Source of the DNA: Pseudomonadota bacterium
GTDB lineage: Bacteria; Desulfobacterota; Desulfovibrionia; Desulfovibrionales; Desulfovibrionaceae
DNA length: 15,394 bases
Direction: 5' to 3'
Assembly: GCA_023438245.1 (NCBI GenBank)
Contig: JAEXRD010000154.1
Location: forward strand, 1 to 15,394
The notes beneath the pieces are model-generated. The model was not told the DNA's origin. It did not search any database and worked only from the letters and a program-made list of their open reading frames with translations. Both the position numbers and the translations under genes were made by a program. Positions 1 to 7,995 of the stretch are shown here, piece after piece. Position 1 is the stretch's first letter, and every line of letters starts with the position of its first letter.

Positions 1-1
1 G

Positions 2-1216
2 TCCCACCCCTTCCACACCCCGGGCATGTACACCGCCAAGAGCCTGTTCGAGCACGTGGCCGGGGCCGAGGCCACGGACGCCTCCACCCTGCGCATCCGG
101 CTGGCCCGGCCCTCCGCCGGGCTGCTCCAGGCCCTGGCCGCGCCCCAGGCGGCCCTCGTCAGCCCGCAGACCCTGGCCGCCTGGACCCGCGACCCGGACG
201 CCCGGCCCGCGGGCACGGGACCCTTCCAGCTGGTGGAGTGGCAGCGCGGAACCAGCGTCACCCTGGCCCGCAACCCCGGCTACTGGGGCGAGAAGCCGGA
301 GCTCGAACGCCTGGTGCTGCGGGCCGTGCCCGACGCCGCCCTGCGCCTCAAGGAGCTGCAGTCCGCCCGGGCGGACGTGGCCACGGGCCTGCCGCCCTCG
401 CTGCTGGCCCTGGCGGAGAAGGCCTCGGGCGTGCGCCTGCTCCAGGTGCCCGGCCTGAGCATCGCCTACCTGGGCATCAACACCCAGCGCGGCCCCTTCA
501 AAAAGGCCGGGGTGCGCCGGGCCGTGGCCCTGGCCCTGGACCGCGAGGGGATCGTGCGGCTGGTCTACGGCGCGCACGCCGCGCCCGCCGCCTCGCTGCT
601 GCCCCCGTCGCTGCTGCGCCAGGAGGGCCTGTCCGAACCGCCCCTGCCCAAGGCCGACCCGGCCCAGGCCCGCAGGCTGCTGGCCGCCGAGGGCCATCCC
701 GGCGGGCTGGACGCCCTGCTCCAGGTCATGGACATTCCCCGGGCCTACGCCCCGGAGCCGCAGCGCCTGGCCCAGGCCATCAGGAAAAGCCTGGCCGCCG
801 CGGGCATCCGGGTGCGCATCGTCACCGTGCCCTGGGGCCGCTACCTGCTGCAGGCGGGCCGTGGCGAGCACGACCTCTGCCTCACGGGCTGGACCTTCGA
901 CGCGCCCAGCGCCCATGAATTTCTGCGCTTCAAGCTGGGCTGGGAATCCGCCGCCCAGGGCGCCAGCGGCAATGTCTCGCTCTGGAGCGACGCGCGCTTC
1001 CAGGCCCTGGAGCCGCAGTTCGGGGCCAGCGCACCGGGCCGCGCGCGCCAGGACCTGCTGCGCCGCGTGCTGGCCATCGTGGAGGCCGAGACGCCCGTGG
1101 TGCCCCTGGCCCACGTGCGCGACGCCGTGGCCGTGCGCGACGAGGTGCAGGGCCTGGCCCTGTCGCAGGCCGGGGCGCTGCTGCGCTTCACCAAGGCCAG
1201 GAAGGTCGCCCCATGA
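2..1216 (+). CDS. Peptide ABC transporter substrate-binding protein, DppA/OppA type (5' truncated)
   Basis: This is the C-terminal part of an extracytoplasmic solute-binding protein of family 5 (SBP_bac_5, the di/oligopeptide and nickel binding class). The frame is open to the left edge, so the true start and signal peptide lie outside the window. About 404 residues are visible. The family signature is clear: GTGPFQLVEW near the left, then GYWGEKP, the PGLSIAYLGINTQ strand, a KAGVRRAVALALDRE helix, and the VPWGRYLLQAGRGEHD and GWTFD segments. These align in order with E. coli DppA as I remember it. Such proteins bind peptides in the periplasm and usually hand them to an ABC permease. No permease gene follows. 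Instead the TGA stop overlaps the ATG of a c-di-GMP enzyme (ATGA), so this one may act as a sensor partner, or may end an ABC operon lying upstream. The family call is firm; the ligand is unknown. Confidence 0.93.
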   Translation, partial: SHPFHTPGMYTAKSLFEHVAGAEATDASTLRIRLARPSAGLLQALAAPQAALVSPQTLAAWTRDPDARPAGTGPFQLVEWQRGTSVTLARNPGYWGEKPELERLVLRAVPDAALRLKELQSARADVATGLPPSLLALAEKASGVRLLQVPGLSIAYLGINTQRGPFKKAGVRRAVALALDREGIVRLVYGAHAAPAASLLPPSLLRQEGLSEPPLPKADPAQARRLLAAEGHPGGLDALLQVMDIPRAYAPEPQRLAQAIRKSLAAAGIRVRIVTVPWGRYLLQAGRGEHDLCLTGWTFDAPSAHEFLRFKLGWESAAQGASGNVSLWSDARFQALEPQFGASAPGRARQDLLRRVLAIVEAETPVVPLAHVRDAVAVRDEVQGLALSQAGALLRFTKARKVAP

Positions 1217-4200
1217 CCTCGCCCGGCGGCGGACTGTTCTCGCCCCTGCGCCGCTCCGTGCGCAACAGGCTGGCGGCGGTGTTCCTGCTGGTCATCCTGG
1301 TGCCCATGTCGCTGGCGGCCCTGGCGGACATGTACATCCACCTCTCGCGCATGGAAGAGGACCTGGACGTGCGCACCGTGGATGCGCTCATCGAGGCCCA
1401 GAACTCGCTCTTGCGCCTCTCGCGCCAGGCCGAGATCACCGCGCGCCACCTGGCCGACCTCTCCGACATCCGCGACAACATCCACGCCGCGGATCTCGTG
1501 GAGCACCTGGAGGACACGCGCGAAATCTGGTTCCTGGGCCTTGTGGAGGTTTTCGACAAGTCCGGCAGGCGCCTGGCCGCGAAGCACTCCGGCGACCCCG
1601 ACGCCCTGCGCTTCGCCACCGCCCCGGACAACCCGGGGCTGCGCCAGGCCCTGGAGCTGGGCGCGGAGACCGACTTCCACGCCAGCCCCGAAGGCCTGTG
1701 CATCAAGTCCTTCGCGCCGGTCTTGTCCAAGGGCTCGCTGGAGGTGCTGGGGGCCGTGGCCGTCAGCTATCCGGTCACCGGGGCGCAGCTCAAGAGCCTG
1801 AAGGACCAGGTGCGCACCCATCTGGTGCTGCGCTGGATCGGCGGCGCCCAGCCGCACAGCACGTTCATCGACCGCGACGGCGGCGAGGTGCGCCAGGGCT
1901 TTGACCTGCCGGACCCGGAAAAGCTCTCCGGACCGGCCTCGCTGGGGCTCCGGCAGGGGCCGGAGGACAAGTGCTCCACCGCCGTGGTGCCGCTGACGAA
2001 CAATTCCGGCCAGCCCCTGGCCGTGCTGGCCACCATGAGCAGCGACGAGGGCCTGCGCGAGGGCATGCGCGACACCGCCGGACTGGTGGCCGTGGCCGTT
2101 GCCGTGGCGCTGGCCCTGGCCCTGATCCTGGGGGTGCTGGTGGCCAACTCCTTCACCCGGCCCATCCTGCGCCTGCACGAGGCCATGGCCGCCGTGGGCC
2201 GCGGCAGGCTGGACACCCGCGTGCGCCTGGAGCAGCAGGACGAGCTGGGCCGCCTGGGCGAGGGCTTCAACGCCATGGCCGAGGGCCTGGAGAGCACCCG
2301 CAACGCCATCGCCGCGGCCATGCAGATGAAGGAGTCCTACGCCCGCGAGCTGGAGGCCACCAACGAGCGCCTGGCCCGCTTCAACCAGGAGCTGGAGAGC
2401 ACGGTGGAGATGCGCACCCGCGAGATCAGCCTGCGCAACCTCTCGCTCACCAGGGAGATCGAGGAGCGCCAGAACGCCGAGCGCCAGCTCAAGGAGAGCG
2501 AGCAGCGCTTCATGGACATCATCGACTTCCTGCCCGACGCCACCTTCGTCATCGACCGCGAGGGCCGCATCCTGGCTTGGAACCGGGCCATGGAGGAGCT
2601 GACGGGCGTGGCCGAGGAGCGCATGCTGGGCAAGGGCGACCACGAGTACTCCCTGCCCTTCTACGGCGAGCGCAAGCCCGCGCTCATCGACCTGATGCTG
2701 CGCCACGACCCCGAGCTGGAGGCCAGGTATCCTTCCGTCACCCGCGTGGGCAACACCCTGCGCGCCGAGGTCACCATCCACCGCCTGCGCGAGAACCCCA
2801 CCTACCTCTGGGCCATCGCCACCCCGCTGTTCAACACCGAGGGCGAGATCATCGGCGCCATCGAAAGCCTGCGCGACATCACCGACCGCGTGAAGTCGCA
2901 GCAGAAGCTGACCCGCCACGCCTTCCACGACACCCTCACCGGGCTGGCCAACCGCGCGCTGATGACCAACCGCCTGGAGCACGCCCTGAAGCGCGCCCGG
3001 CGCACCGCGCGCCTGCGCCTGGCCGTGCTGCTGCTCGACCTGGACCGCTTCAAGCGCGTCAACGACACCCTGGGCCACATGGCGGGCGACAGCCTGCTCA
3101 TCACCATCGCCCGCAGGCTGGAGGCCGTTGTGCGCGACGTGGACACCGTGGCCCGGCTGGGCGGCGACGAGTTCGTCATCCTGCTCGACGGCATCAGCGC
3201 CCCGCGCGACGCGCTGCACATCGCAAGGCGCATCCTGGAGGACGTGCGCCACCCCGTGCGCCTGAACGGCCATGAGATCGTCACCAGCGCCTCCATCGGC
3301 ATCGTGTTCTCCGGCGGGGAGCACCACGCCACCGACGAACTGCTGCGCGACGCCGACCTGGCCATGTACCGCGCCAAGGAGCTGGGCCGGGGACGCTACA
3401 AGGTGTTCCACAAGGGCATGCACAAGAAGGCCATGCAGCACCTCTCGCTGGAGAGCGAGTTGCGCCAGGCGCTGGAGCAGGGGCAGTTCGCCCTGGCCTA
3501 CCAGCCCCTGGTGGACATGGAGAGCGGCGCCACCCTGGGCCTGGAGGCCCTGCTGCGCTGGCGCCACCCCGTCCGCGGGCTGCTGGCCCCCGACGACTTC
3601 CTGGAGGCCGCGCAGGAGAGCGGGCTGATGCCCCAGATCGGCCGCTGGGTGCTGGGCCGCGCCTGCCTGGACTTCGCCGAGCTCATGGGCGGGCGCGCCG
3701 CCAGCGGCTCCGGTCCGGCCCTGCATGTGAACCTTTCCGGCCACGAGCTGGCCCAGCCCGACCTGCCCCAGCGCGTGACCCAGGCCCTGGCCGCCGCCGG
3801 GCTGGCCCCGGAGCGGCTGGTGCTGGAGATCACCGAGACCGAGATGACCGCCGACCCGCGCTCCACCCTGCGCGTGCTGGAACAGCTGCGCGCCGCCGGG
3901 GTGCGCCTGGCCCTGGACGACTTCGGCACCGGGGCCACCTCGCTGTCCACCCTGCGCCAGTTCCCGCTGAACATCCTGAAGATCGACGGCTCGTTCATGC
4001 CCGGCCTGGCCGAGGGCCACGAGAACCGCCACATCGTGCGGGCCATCGTGTCCATGGCCAGGGGCCTGAACCTGACGGTGGTGGCCGAGGGCGTGGAGAC
4101 CGAGCCCCAGCGCGAGGCCCTCATGGAGCTGGGCTGCCGCGAGGGCCAGGGCCTGCGCTTCGCCCCGCCGGAGCTGCTGTCCCAGCCCGACAGGGACGGC

Positions 4201-4233
4201 ACCGGGGACTGCCCCCGGCCCCCGGCCGTCTAG
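1213..4233 (+). CDS. Membrane sensor with HAMP-PAS-GGDEF-EAL domains (c-di-GMP cyclase/phosphodiesterase)
   Basis: A 1006-residue inner-membrane protein that probably makes and/or breaks c-di-GMP. TM1 is at about 19-41, a periplasmic sensor region of some 245 residues follows (Cache-like by size and placement, not identified by motif), TM2 is at about 290-312, then HAMP to about 365, a charged coiled coil, PAS at 430-558, GGDEF at about 566-730 and EAL at 745-985. The cyclase motif GGDEF (650-654) is intact and is preceded by an RDVD product-inhibition I-site at the canonical five-residue spacing. The EAL half keeps E778 (EALLRW), N840 (NLS), E875, D902-D903 (DDFGTG), K923 and E959, the expected catalytic and metal residues, so both halves look active. 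The ATG lies in the ATGA overlap with the binding-protein gene, with AGGAAGG at 1199-1205 as ribosome site. The stop shares CTAG with the convergent kinase gene. Which activity dominates cannot be read from sequence. Confidence 0.95.
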   Translation: MTSPGGGLFSPLRRSVRNRLAAVFLLVILVPMSLAALADMYIHLSRMEEDLDVRTVDALIEAQNSLLRLSRQAEITARHLADLSDIRDNIHAADLVEHLEDTREIWFLGLVEVFDKSGRRLAAKHSGDPDALRFATAPDNPGLRQALELGAETDFHASPEGLCIKSFAPVLSKGSLEVLGAVAVSYPVTGAQLKSLKDQVRTHLVLRWIGGAQPHSTFIDRDGGEVRQGFDLPDPEKLSGPASLGLRQGPEDKCSTAVVPLTNNSGQPLAVLATMSSDEGLREGMRDTAGLVAVAVAVALALALILGVLVANSFTRPILRLHEAMAAVGRGRLDTRVRLEQQDELGRLGEGFNAMAEGLESTRNAIAAAMQMKESYARELEATNERLARFNQELESTVEMRTREISLRNLSLTREIEERQNAERQLKESEQRFMDIIDFLPDATFVIDREGRILAWNRAMEELTGVAEERMLGKGDHEYSLPFYGERKPALIDLMLRHDPELEARYPSVTRVGNTLRAEVTIHRLRENPTYLWAIATPLFNTEGEIIGAIESLRDITDRVKSQQKLTRHAFHDTLTGLANRALMTNRLEHALKRARRTARLRLAVLLLDLDRFKRVNDTLGHMAGDSLLITIARRLEAVVRDVDTVARLGGDEFVILLDGISAPRDALHIARRILEDVRHPVRLNGHEIVTSASIGIVFSGGEHHATDELLRDADLAMYRAKELGRGRYKVFHKGMHKKAMQHLSLESELRQALEQGQFALAYQPLVDMESGATLGLEALLRWRHPVRGLLAPDDFLEAAQESGLMPQIGRWVLGRACLDFAELMGGRAASGSGPALHVNLSGHELAQPDLPQRVTQALAAAGLAPERLVLEITETEMTADPRSTLRVLEQLRAAGVRLALDDFGTGATSLSTLRQFPLNILKIDGSFMPGLAEGHENRHIVRAIVSMARGLNLTVVAEGVETEPQREALMELGCREGQGLRFAPPELLSQPDRDGTGDCPRPPAV

Positions 4234-6560
4234 GCGGGCGGCAGGGGCAGGCGCACGGTGATGGTGGTGTGGCCCGGCTCGTCCACGTCGAGCGCCAAAC
4301 TGCCGCCCATGGTGCGCACCAGCAGCAGCGCCGAATAGGTGCCCAGGCCCGTGCCCCCCGGCTTGCCGGAGGTGGCGTACTTCTCGAAGAACCGCGCGCG
4401 CATGTCGCGGGGCACCTCTCCGGGGTTGCGGATGGCCACGCTGACGAACGGGGCGTCTCCCGGCTCGCGCGCCAGCCGCACCTCGATGTTGCCCCCCAGG
4501 GGCGCGGCCTCGGCGGCGTTCTTGAGCAGGTTGGCCAGGGCGTTGTCCAGAAGCCTGCGCTCGCCCTGCACGATGACGCTGCCGGGCTCCGCCCCTTCGA
4601 CGTCGAGCGTCAGCGCCTTGGCCGAGAGCAGGGGCCGCAGTTCGCGCCGCAGCGCCTCCAGCACCAGCGTCACGTCCACCGCCTCCGGCCTGGTGGTGTA
4701 GCGCCCGGCCTCGATGGCCGCCAGGTCCAGCGACAGGGTGATGAGCCCCAGCATGCGGCGCAGCAGCTCTCGGGCCTCGGTGCACACCTGCTGCTGCTCG
4801 ACCGTCAGCGGCCCCAGAAGCCCCAGCAGCTCCAGGGCGCTCTGCAGGCCCCCAAGCGGGCTCTTCAGGTCGTGGCGCACCACGGCCTCCACGTCCTCGC
4901 GCAGGGCCTCGGCCTGCTTGCGCTCGCTGATGTCGTCCAGGCTGCCCAGGTAGCCCATGACCCGCCCGCCTCCGTCGCGCATGGGCGCGATGCGGCAGGC
5001 CACCCAGGCCACCACCCCGCGCGGGCCCACCAGCCGCACCTCGCGCGAGAGCGAGCCGGCCTCGGCCTGCGCCTGCTGCCAGGCCCGCACGAACTCGGCG
5101 CGGTCCTGCGCGTGCACGCTCATGAGCCAGCCGTTGCCCGCCAGCTGCTCCTGGGTCCGGCCCGTCAGCCGCAGCATGCGCTCGTTGGCGAAGGTCAGCC
5201 CGCCGGCGGCGTCGGCCTCGAACACGCCCACGGGCAGCTGGCGGGCCAGGGTGGAGAAGCGGCGCTCGCTCTCGCGCAGGGCGGCGTCGGCCACGCGCTG
5301 CTCGGTGATGTCGCGGCCCATGCCCAGGATGCCCATGAGCTCGCCGGATTCGTCCTCGATGGGCGTCTTGACCACGCTGATCCACACGTCGCTGGCGGGC
5401 CTGGCCGCGCCGCCGCCCTCCGCCTTGCCTGACACGCCCGGCCCGCTGGGCCCGCCTGGCCCGCCGCCGGGGCGCTGCACGCGCTGGGCGAAGTGCACGG
5501 GCTGGCGCGTGGTGGCCGTAAGCGTTTGTGTGGAGCGCTGCATGTGCAGCTCGGTGGCCTCGAACACCTCGTCCATGCCGTGGCCCAGGATGTCCTCCTC
5601 GGGCTTGTCCAGCAGCTCGCAGAAGGCGGTGTTGACCATGCGGAACACCCCGCCGGTGTCCACCACGAAAATGCTGTCGCGCGCGGAGTTGAGCATGGCC
5701 CGCAGCAGGCCCTCGCTCTTCTTCAGGGCCTCGCCCGCGCGGCGCTCGTCGGTGATGTCGTGGCTGATGAAGACCACGCCCAGGCAGTCGCCGTCGGCGT
5801 CGAACACCGGGCTCTTGTGTACGCGGACCTGGCGCGGCCCGTCCTTGCCGGGGTAGTGGGTCTCGTAGACCATGCCGGTCTTCTGCTCCATCACCTGCAG
5901 GTCGCTGGACGTGTTCTGGGCGTCGGCCTCGGGCGTGAAAAAGCTGGCGCTGGTGCGGCCCAGCACCTGCTCGCAGGGCGCCCCCAGCATGGTGCAGAAG
6001 GCCGGGTTGGCCTCGCGGTAGATGTGCCCGGTGTCCTTGAAGCCGATGCCCTCGCCCGCGCTGTCCAGGATGGCCTTGAGCAGGCCCTCGCGCTCGCGCA
6101 GGGCGCGCTGGGCGTTCACCAGCGGGGTGATGTCGTGCCCCACGAAGAGCAGCACCTCGCGTCCGTCCTCCAGAAGGGCGGTGCTGGCGTTCAGCTCCAT
6201 GTCCCGCACTTCTCCGCCCCGCAGCCGGTGGCGGCTGACGAAGCGCCCCCCGCCCCCGCACTTGAGGGCGCGCATGAGTTCCACGACCTTGTCGCTCGGC
6301 CGCAGGCTCACCTGGGCCGCGGGCGTGCCGCGCAACTCCTCCTGGGGGAAGCCGTAGAACTCGCTGGCGGCCAGGTTGGCGTCGATGATCAGCGCCGTCT
6401 CCGGGTCCACCATGAGCATGAGGGCGCTGGAGGCCTGGAAGGCCGCGGGAAGCCGGGCCGGGCTGCACTGGGCGGAAACCTCGCCCCGCGAGGGTGCTGC
6501 GCCGTTCTTGCTTTGCATGCTGAAGGTCCGTGATGGTTTGCGGGAAGGGGATGTCAGCAT
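4230..6560 (-). CDS. Multi-PAS sensor histidine kinase
   Basis: A 776-residue kinase with no clear transmembrane segment, so likely cytoplasmic. Four PAS-type domains lie at about 36-148, 157-270, 283-420 and 431-548; the first three end in GHDIT, SHDIT and GRDIT, and the fourth in LDDIS. A HisKA-like segment has H563 in VVRHDLKSPLGG as the predicted phospho-acceptor. The ATPase shows an N-box (LANLLKNAAEA, 675-685) and the G2 box GGTGLG (735-740). The usual DxGxG of the G1 box is replaced by IRNPGEVP (710-717), a variant I associate with this GTGLGTYSA class. PAS3 carries a Gly/Pro-rich insert at about 361-390. There is no receiver or output domain, so a separate response regulator is needed and none is in the window. 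No convincing Shine-Dalgarno precedes M1 at 6560; M15 at 6518, with a GGA upstream, is a possible start. The gene lies 69 nt after the RsmB-like gene and converges on the GGDEF-EAL gene. Signal and partner are unknown. Confidence 0.92.
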   Translation of the reverse strand: MLTSPSRKPSRTFSMQSKNGAAPSRGEVSAQCSPARLPAAFQASSALMLMVDPETALIIDANLAASEFYGFPQEELRGTPAAQVSLRPSDKVVELMRALKCGGGGRFVSRHRLRGGEVRDMELNASTALLEDGREVLLFVGHDITPLVNAQRALREREGLLKAILDSAGEGIGFKDTGHIYREANPAFCTMLGAPCEQVLGRTSASFFTPEADAQNTSSDLQVMEQKTGMVYETHYPGKDGPRQVRVHKSPVFDADGDCLGVVFISHDITDERRAGEALKKSEGLLRAMLNSARDSIFVVDTGGVFRMVNTAFCELLDKPEEDILGHGMDEVFEATELHMQRSTQTLTATTRQPVHFAQRVQRPGGGPGGPSGPGVSGKAEGGGAARPASDVWISVVKTPIEDESGELMGILGMGRDITEQRVADAALRESERRFSTLARQLPVGVFEADAAGGLTFANERMLRLTGRTQEQLAGNGWLMSVHAQDRAEFVRAWQQAQAEAGSLSREVRLVGPRGVVAWVACRIAPMRDGGGRVMGYLGSLDDISERKQAEALREDVEAVVRHDLKSPLGGLQSALELLGLLGPLTVEQQQVCTEARELLRRMLGLITLSLDLAAIEAGRYTTRPEAVDVTLVLEALRRELRPLLSAKALTLDVEGAEPGSVIVQGERRLLDNALANLLKNAAEAAPLGGNIEVRLAREPGDAPFVSVAIRNPGEVPRDMRARFFEKYATSGKPGGTGLGTYSALLLVRTMGGSLALDVDEPGHTTITVRLPLPPA

Positions 6561-6576
6561 CCATACGACGGGGAAA

Positions 6577-6600
6577 CGGGCCTGTAAACCCCCTGGCCCG
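6577..6600 (-). terminator. Possible weak terminator hairpin after the RsmB-like gene
   Basis: Read on the minus strand, CGGGCC (6600-6595) and GGCCCG (6582-6577) are perfect 6-base complements around a 12-base loop, followed by only TTT and then CCCC. It lies between the RsmB-like stop and the kinase start. The short T run and large loop make intrinsic termination doubtful; it may only attenuate, or may be chance in GC-rich DNA. Confidence 0.25.
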
Positions 6601-6629
6601 ATGAATGCGGCTGCCCGCGGGATTTTGGG

Positions 6630-7970
6630 CTACGCGCCCCTGGTCAGGCTGGCGCTGAAGAAGAACTCGCCGGAGGCCACCGCCGGGGGCGTGGTCCAGG
6701 TGGCCTGGAGCCGGGCGTCCGGCGTGCGCGCGGTGAAGGCCCCCACCTGGCGCTGGTTCTCCTGCGGGGTCAGCGTGCAGGTGAGGTAGTACAGCGTGCC
6801 GCCCGGGGCCAGCGCCCGCCAGGCCTGGTCCAGCATGGCCGCCTGGGTGCGGGCCAGGTTCTCCAGGTCCGCCTCGGTGCGCTTCCACTTGATGTCCGGC
6901 CTGCGCGAGAGCGTGCCCAGGCCCGTGCAGGGCGCGTCCAGCAGGATGGTGGGCGCGGGCGCGGCCAGCGGCGCGGGCTGGTCGGCGCGGGCGCGCAGCA
7001 CGAGAAGCCGCCCGGAATCGACGGCGGGCGCAAGCTCGCGCATCAGGGCGCGCAGCCGCCCGATGTGGGAGTCGCTGGCGACGACCGGGGCGCACCCGGA
7101 CTCCAGGATGAGCCGGGTCTTGCCGCCGCGCCCGCAGCAGGCGTCCCACACCGGGGTTTTCCAGCGCTGGGGGCTGAGCGCGGCCAGCGCCTCGCGCGCG
7201 GCGTAGCCCTGGCGGTAGAGGGCGTCCTGCTCCTGGGGGGTCAGGGAAAGTTCCTCCGCCAGCGCGGAAAGCGAGGTGCCGGGCGCGAACGCCAGGCCCA
7301 GGCCGCTGCGGCCCAGGCAGGCGGGGTGCGCCCCCAGGCGGCGGGCCAGGGCCTCGGCCTGCTCATCGCCGCCCCTGGCGGGAAAGGCCTCGCGCTCCAC
7401 GGCCAGGCCCACCGCCGGGGGCCGGGCCTGGGCCTTGAGCAGGCGCGCGGCCTCCTCGCGGGGGTACTCGGCCAGCCACAGCCGCACGATCCACTCCGGG
7501 CAGGAGTAGTAGCGCGAGAGCACCTGGGCCTCGTCCTGCGCGCCCTTCTTGTAGGGGGCCACGGTGCGGGCCTCCGCGGCCAGGTCGCACACCCGGCGCA
7601 GCACGGCGTTGAACAGGCCCGAGAGGCTGGCGCGGGTGTAGCCCTTGGCCCAGTCCACGGCCCAGTTCACGCTGGCGTAGCCGGGCACCTTGTCCAGGTG
7701 CACGATCTCGTGCGCGGCCAGGCCCAGGGCCAGGCGCGACTCCTCGTGCAGCGGGCGCCCCGGGTCCAGCAGGCCGTCCAGGATGGCGTCGATGCGGCCC
7801 TTGAGGCGGCAGTAGCCGTACACCAGCTCCGTCACCAGCGCGCTGTCGCGGTCGGTGAGGGGGCTGGAGGTGAGCGCGGTGTCCAGCGCGGCCTGGAGGT
7901 CGCGGCCCTCCAGCAAGCAGGAGTGCAGGCAGTCCAGGGCCGCGGCGCGCGCCGGGGGCAGCTTGGCCAT
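6630..7970 (-). CDS. rsmB: RsmB-like 16S rRNA (cytosine-5) methyltransferase, Sun/NOL1-NOP2 family
   Basis: A 446-residue S-adenosylmethionine-dependent RNA m5C methyltransferase; RsmB methylates C967 of 16S rRNA in E. coli. Residues 1-135 form a NusB-like all-alpha RNA-binding region (DRDSALVTELVYG, HEIVHLDKVPGYASVNWAV, LFNAVLRRV). The Rossmann domain follows: motif I at 275-285, acidic SAM ligand D300, motif IV LLDAPCTGLG with C348, then RRPDIKWKR, and motif VI YYLTCTLTPQEN with C398. Both family cysteines are thus present; the motif VI cysteine is the nucleophile. Motif I reads DACCGRGGKT where the family usually has DLCAAPGGKT, a mild oddity. I chose the start at 7970 because AGGA sits 7 nt upstream (7978-7981) and NusB homology begins there; the frame is open further upstream but would overlap the helicase gene. 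It follows the helicase stop by 25 nt, so the two are probably co-transcribed. The symbol is by family and domain order; the exact target base is not proven. Confidence 0.88.
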   Translation of the reverse strand: MAKLPPARAAALDCLHSCLLEGRDLQAALDTALTSSPLTDRDSALVTELVYGYCRLKGRIDAILDGLLDPGRPLHEESRLALGLAAHEIVHLDKVPGYASVNWAVDWAKGYTRASLSGLFNAVLRRVCDLAAEARTVAPYKKGAQDEAQVLSRYYSCPEWIVRLWLAEYPREEAARLLKAQARPPAVGLAVEREAFPARGGDEQAEALARRLGAHPACLGRSGLGLAFAPGTSLSALAEELSLTPQEQDALYRQGYAAREALAALSPQRWKTPVWDACCGRGGKTRLILESGCAPVVASDSHIGRLRALMRELAPAVDSGRLLVLRARADQPAPLAAPAPTILLDAPCTGLGTLSRRPDIKWKRTEADLENLARTQAAMLDQAWRALAPGGTLYYLTCTLTPQENQRQVGAFTARTPDARLQATWTTPPAVASGEFFFSASLTRGA

Positions 7971-7995
7971 GAATGTATCCTGTGGTTCCGAAGAC

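Noticed and set aside
6614..6621. Palindrome CCCGCGGG between the RsmB-like and kinase genes
   Set aside because: An 8-base GC palindrome is expected by chance at this GC content and has no partner element.
841..7149. A stop-free minus-strand stretch of about 2,100 codons
   Set aside because: It runs antisense to the GGDEF-EAL gene and out of frame through the kinase and RsmB-like genes. Its translation is low-complexity Ala/Gly/His/Gln with no domain. Such long open frames arise from the extreme GC bias.
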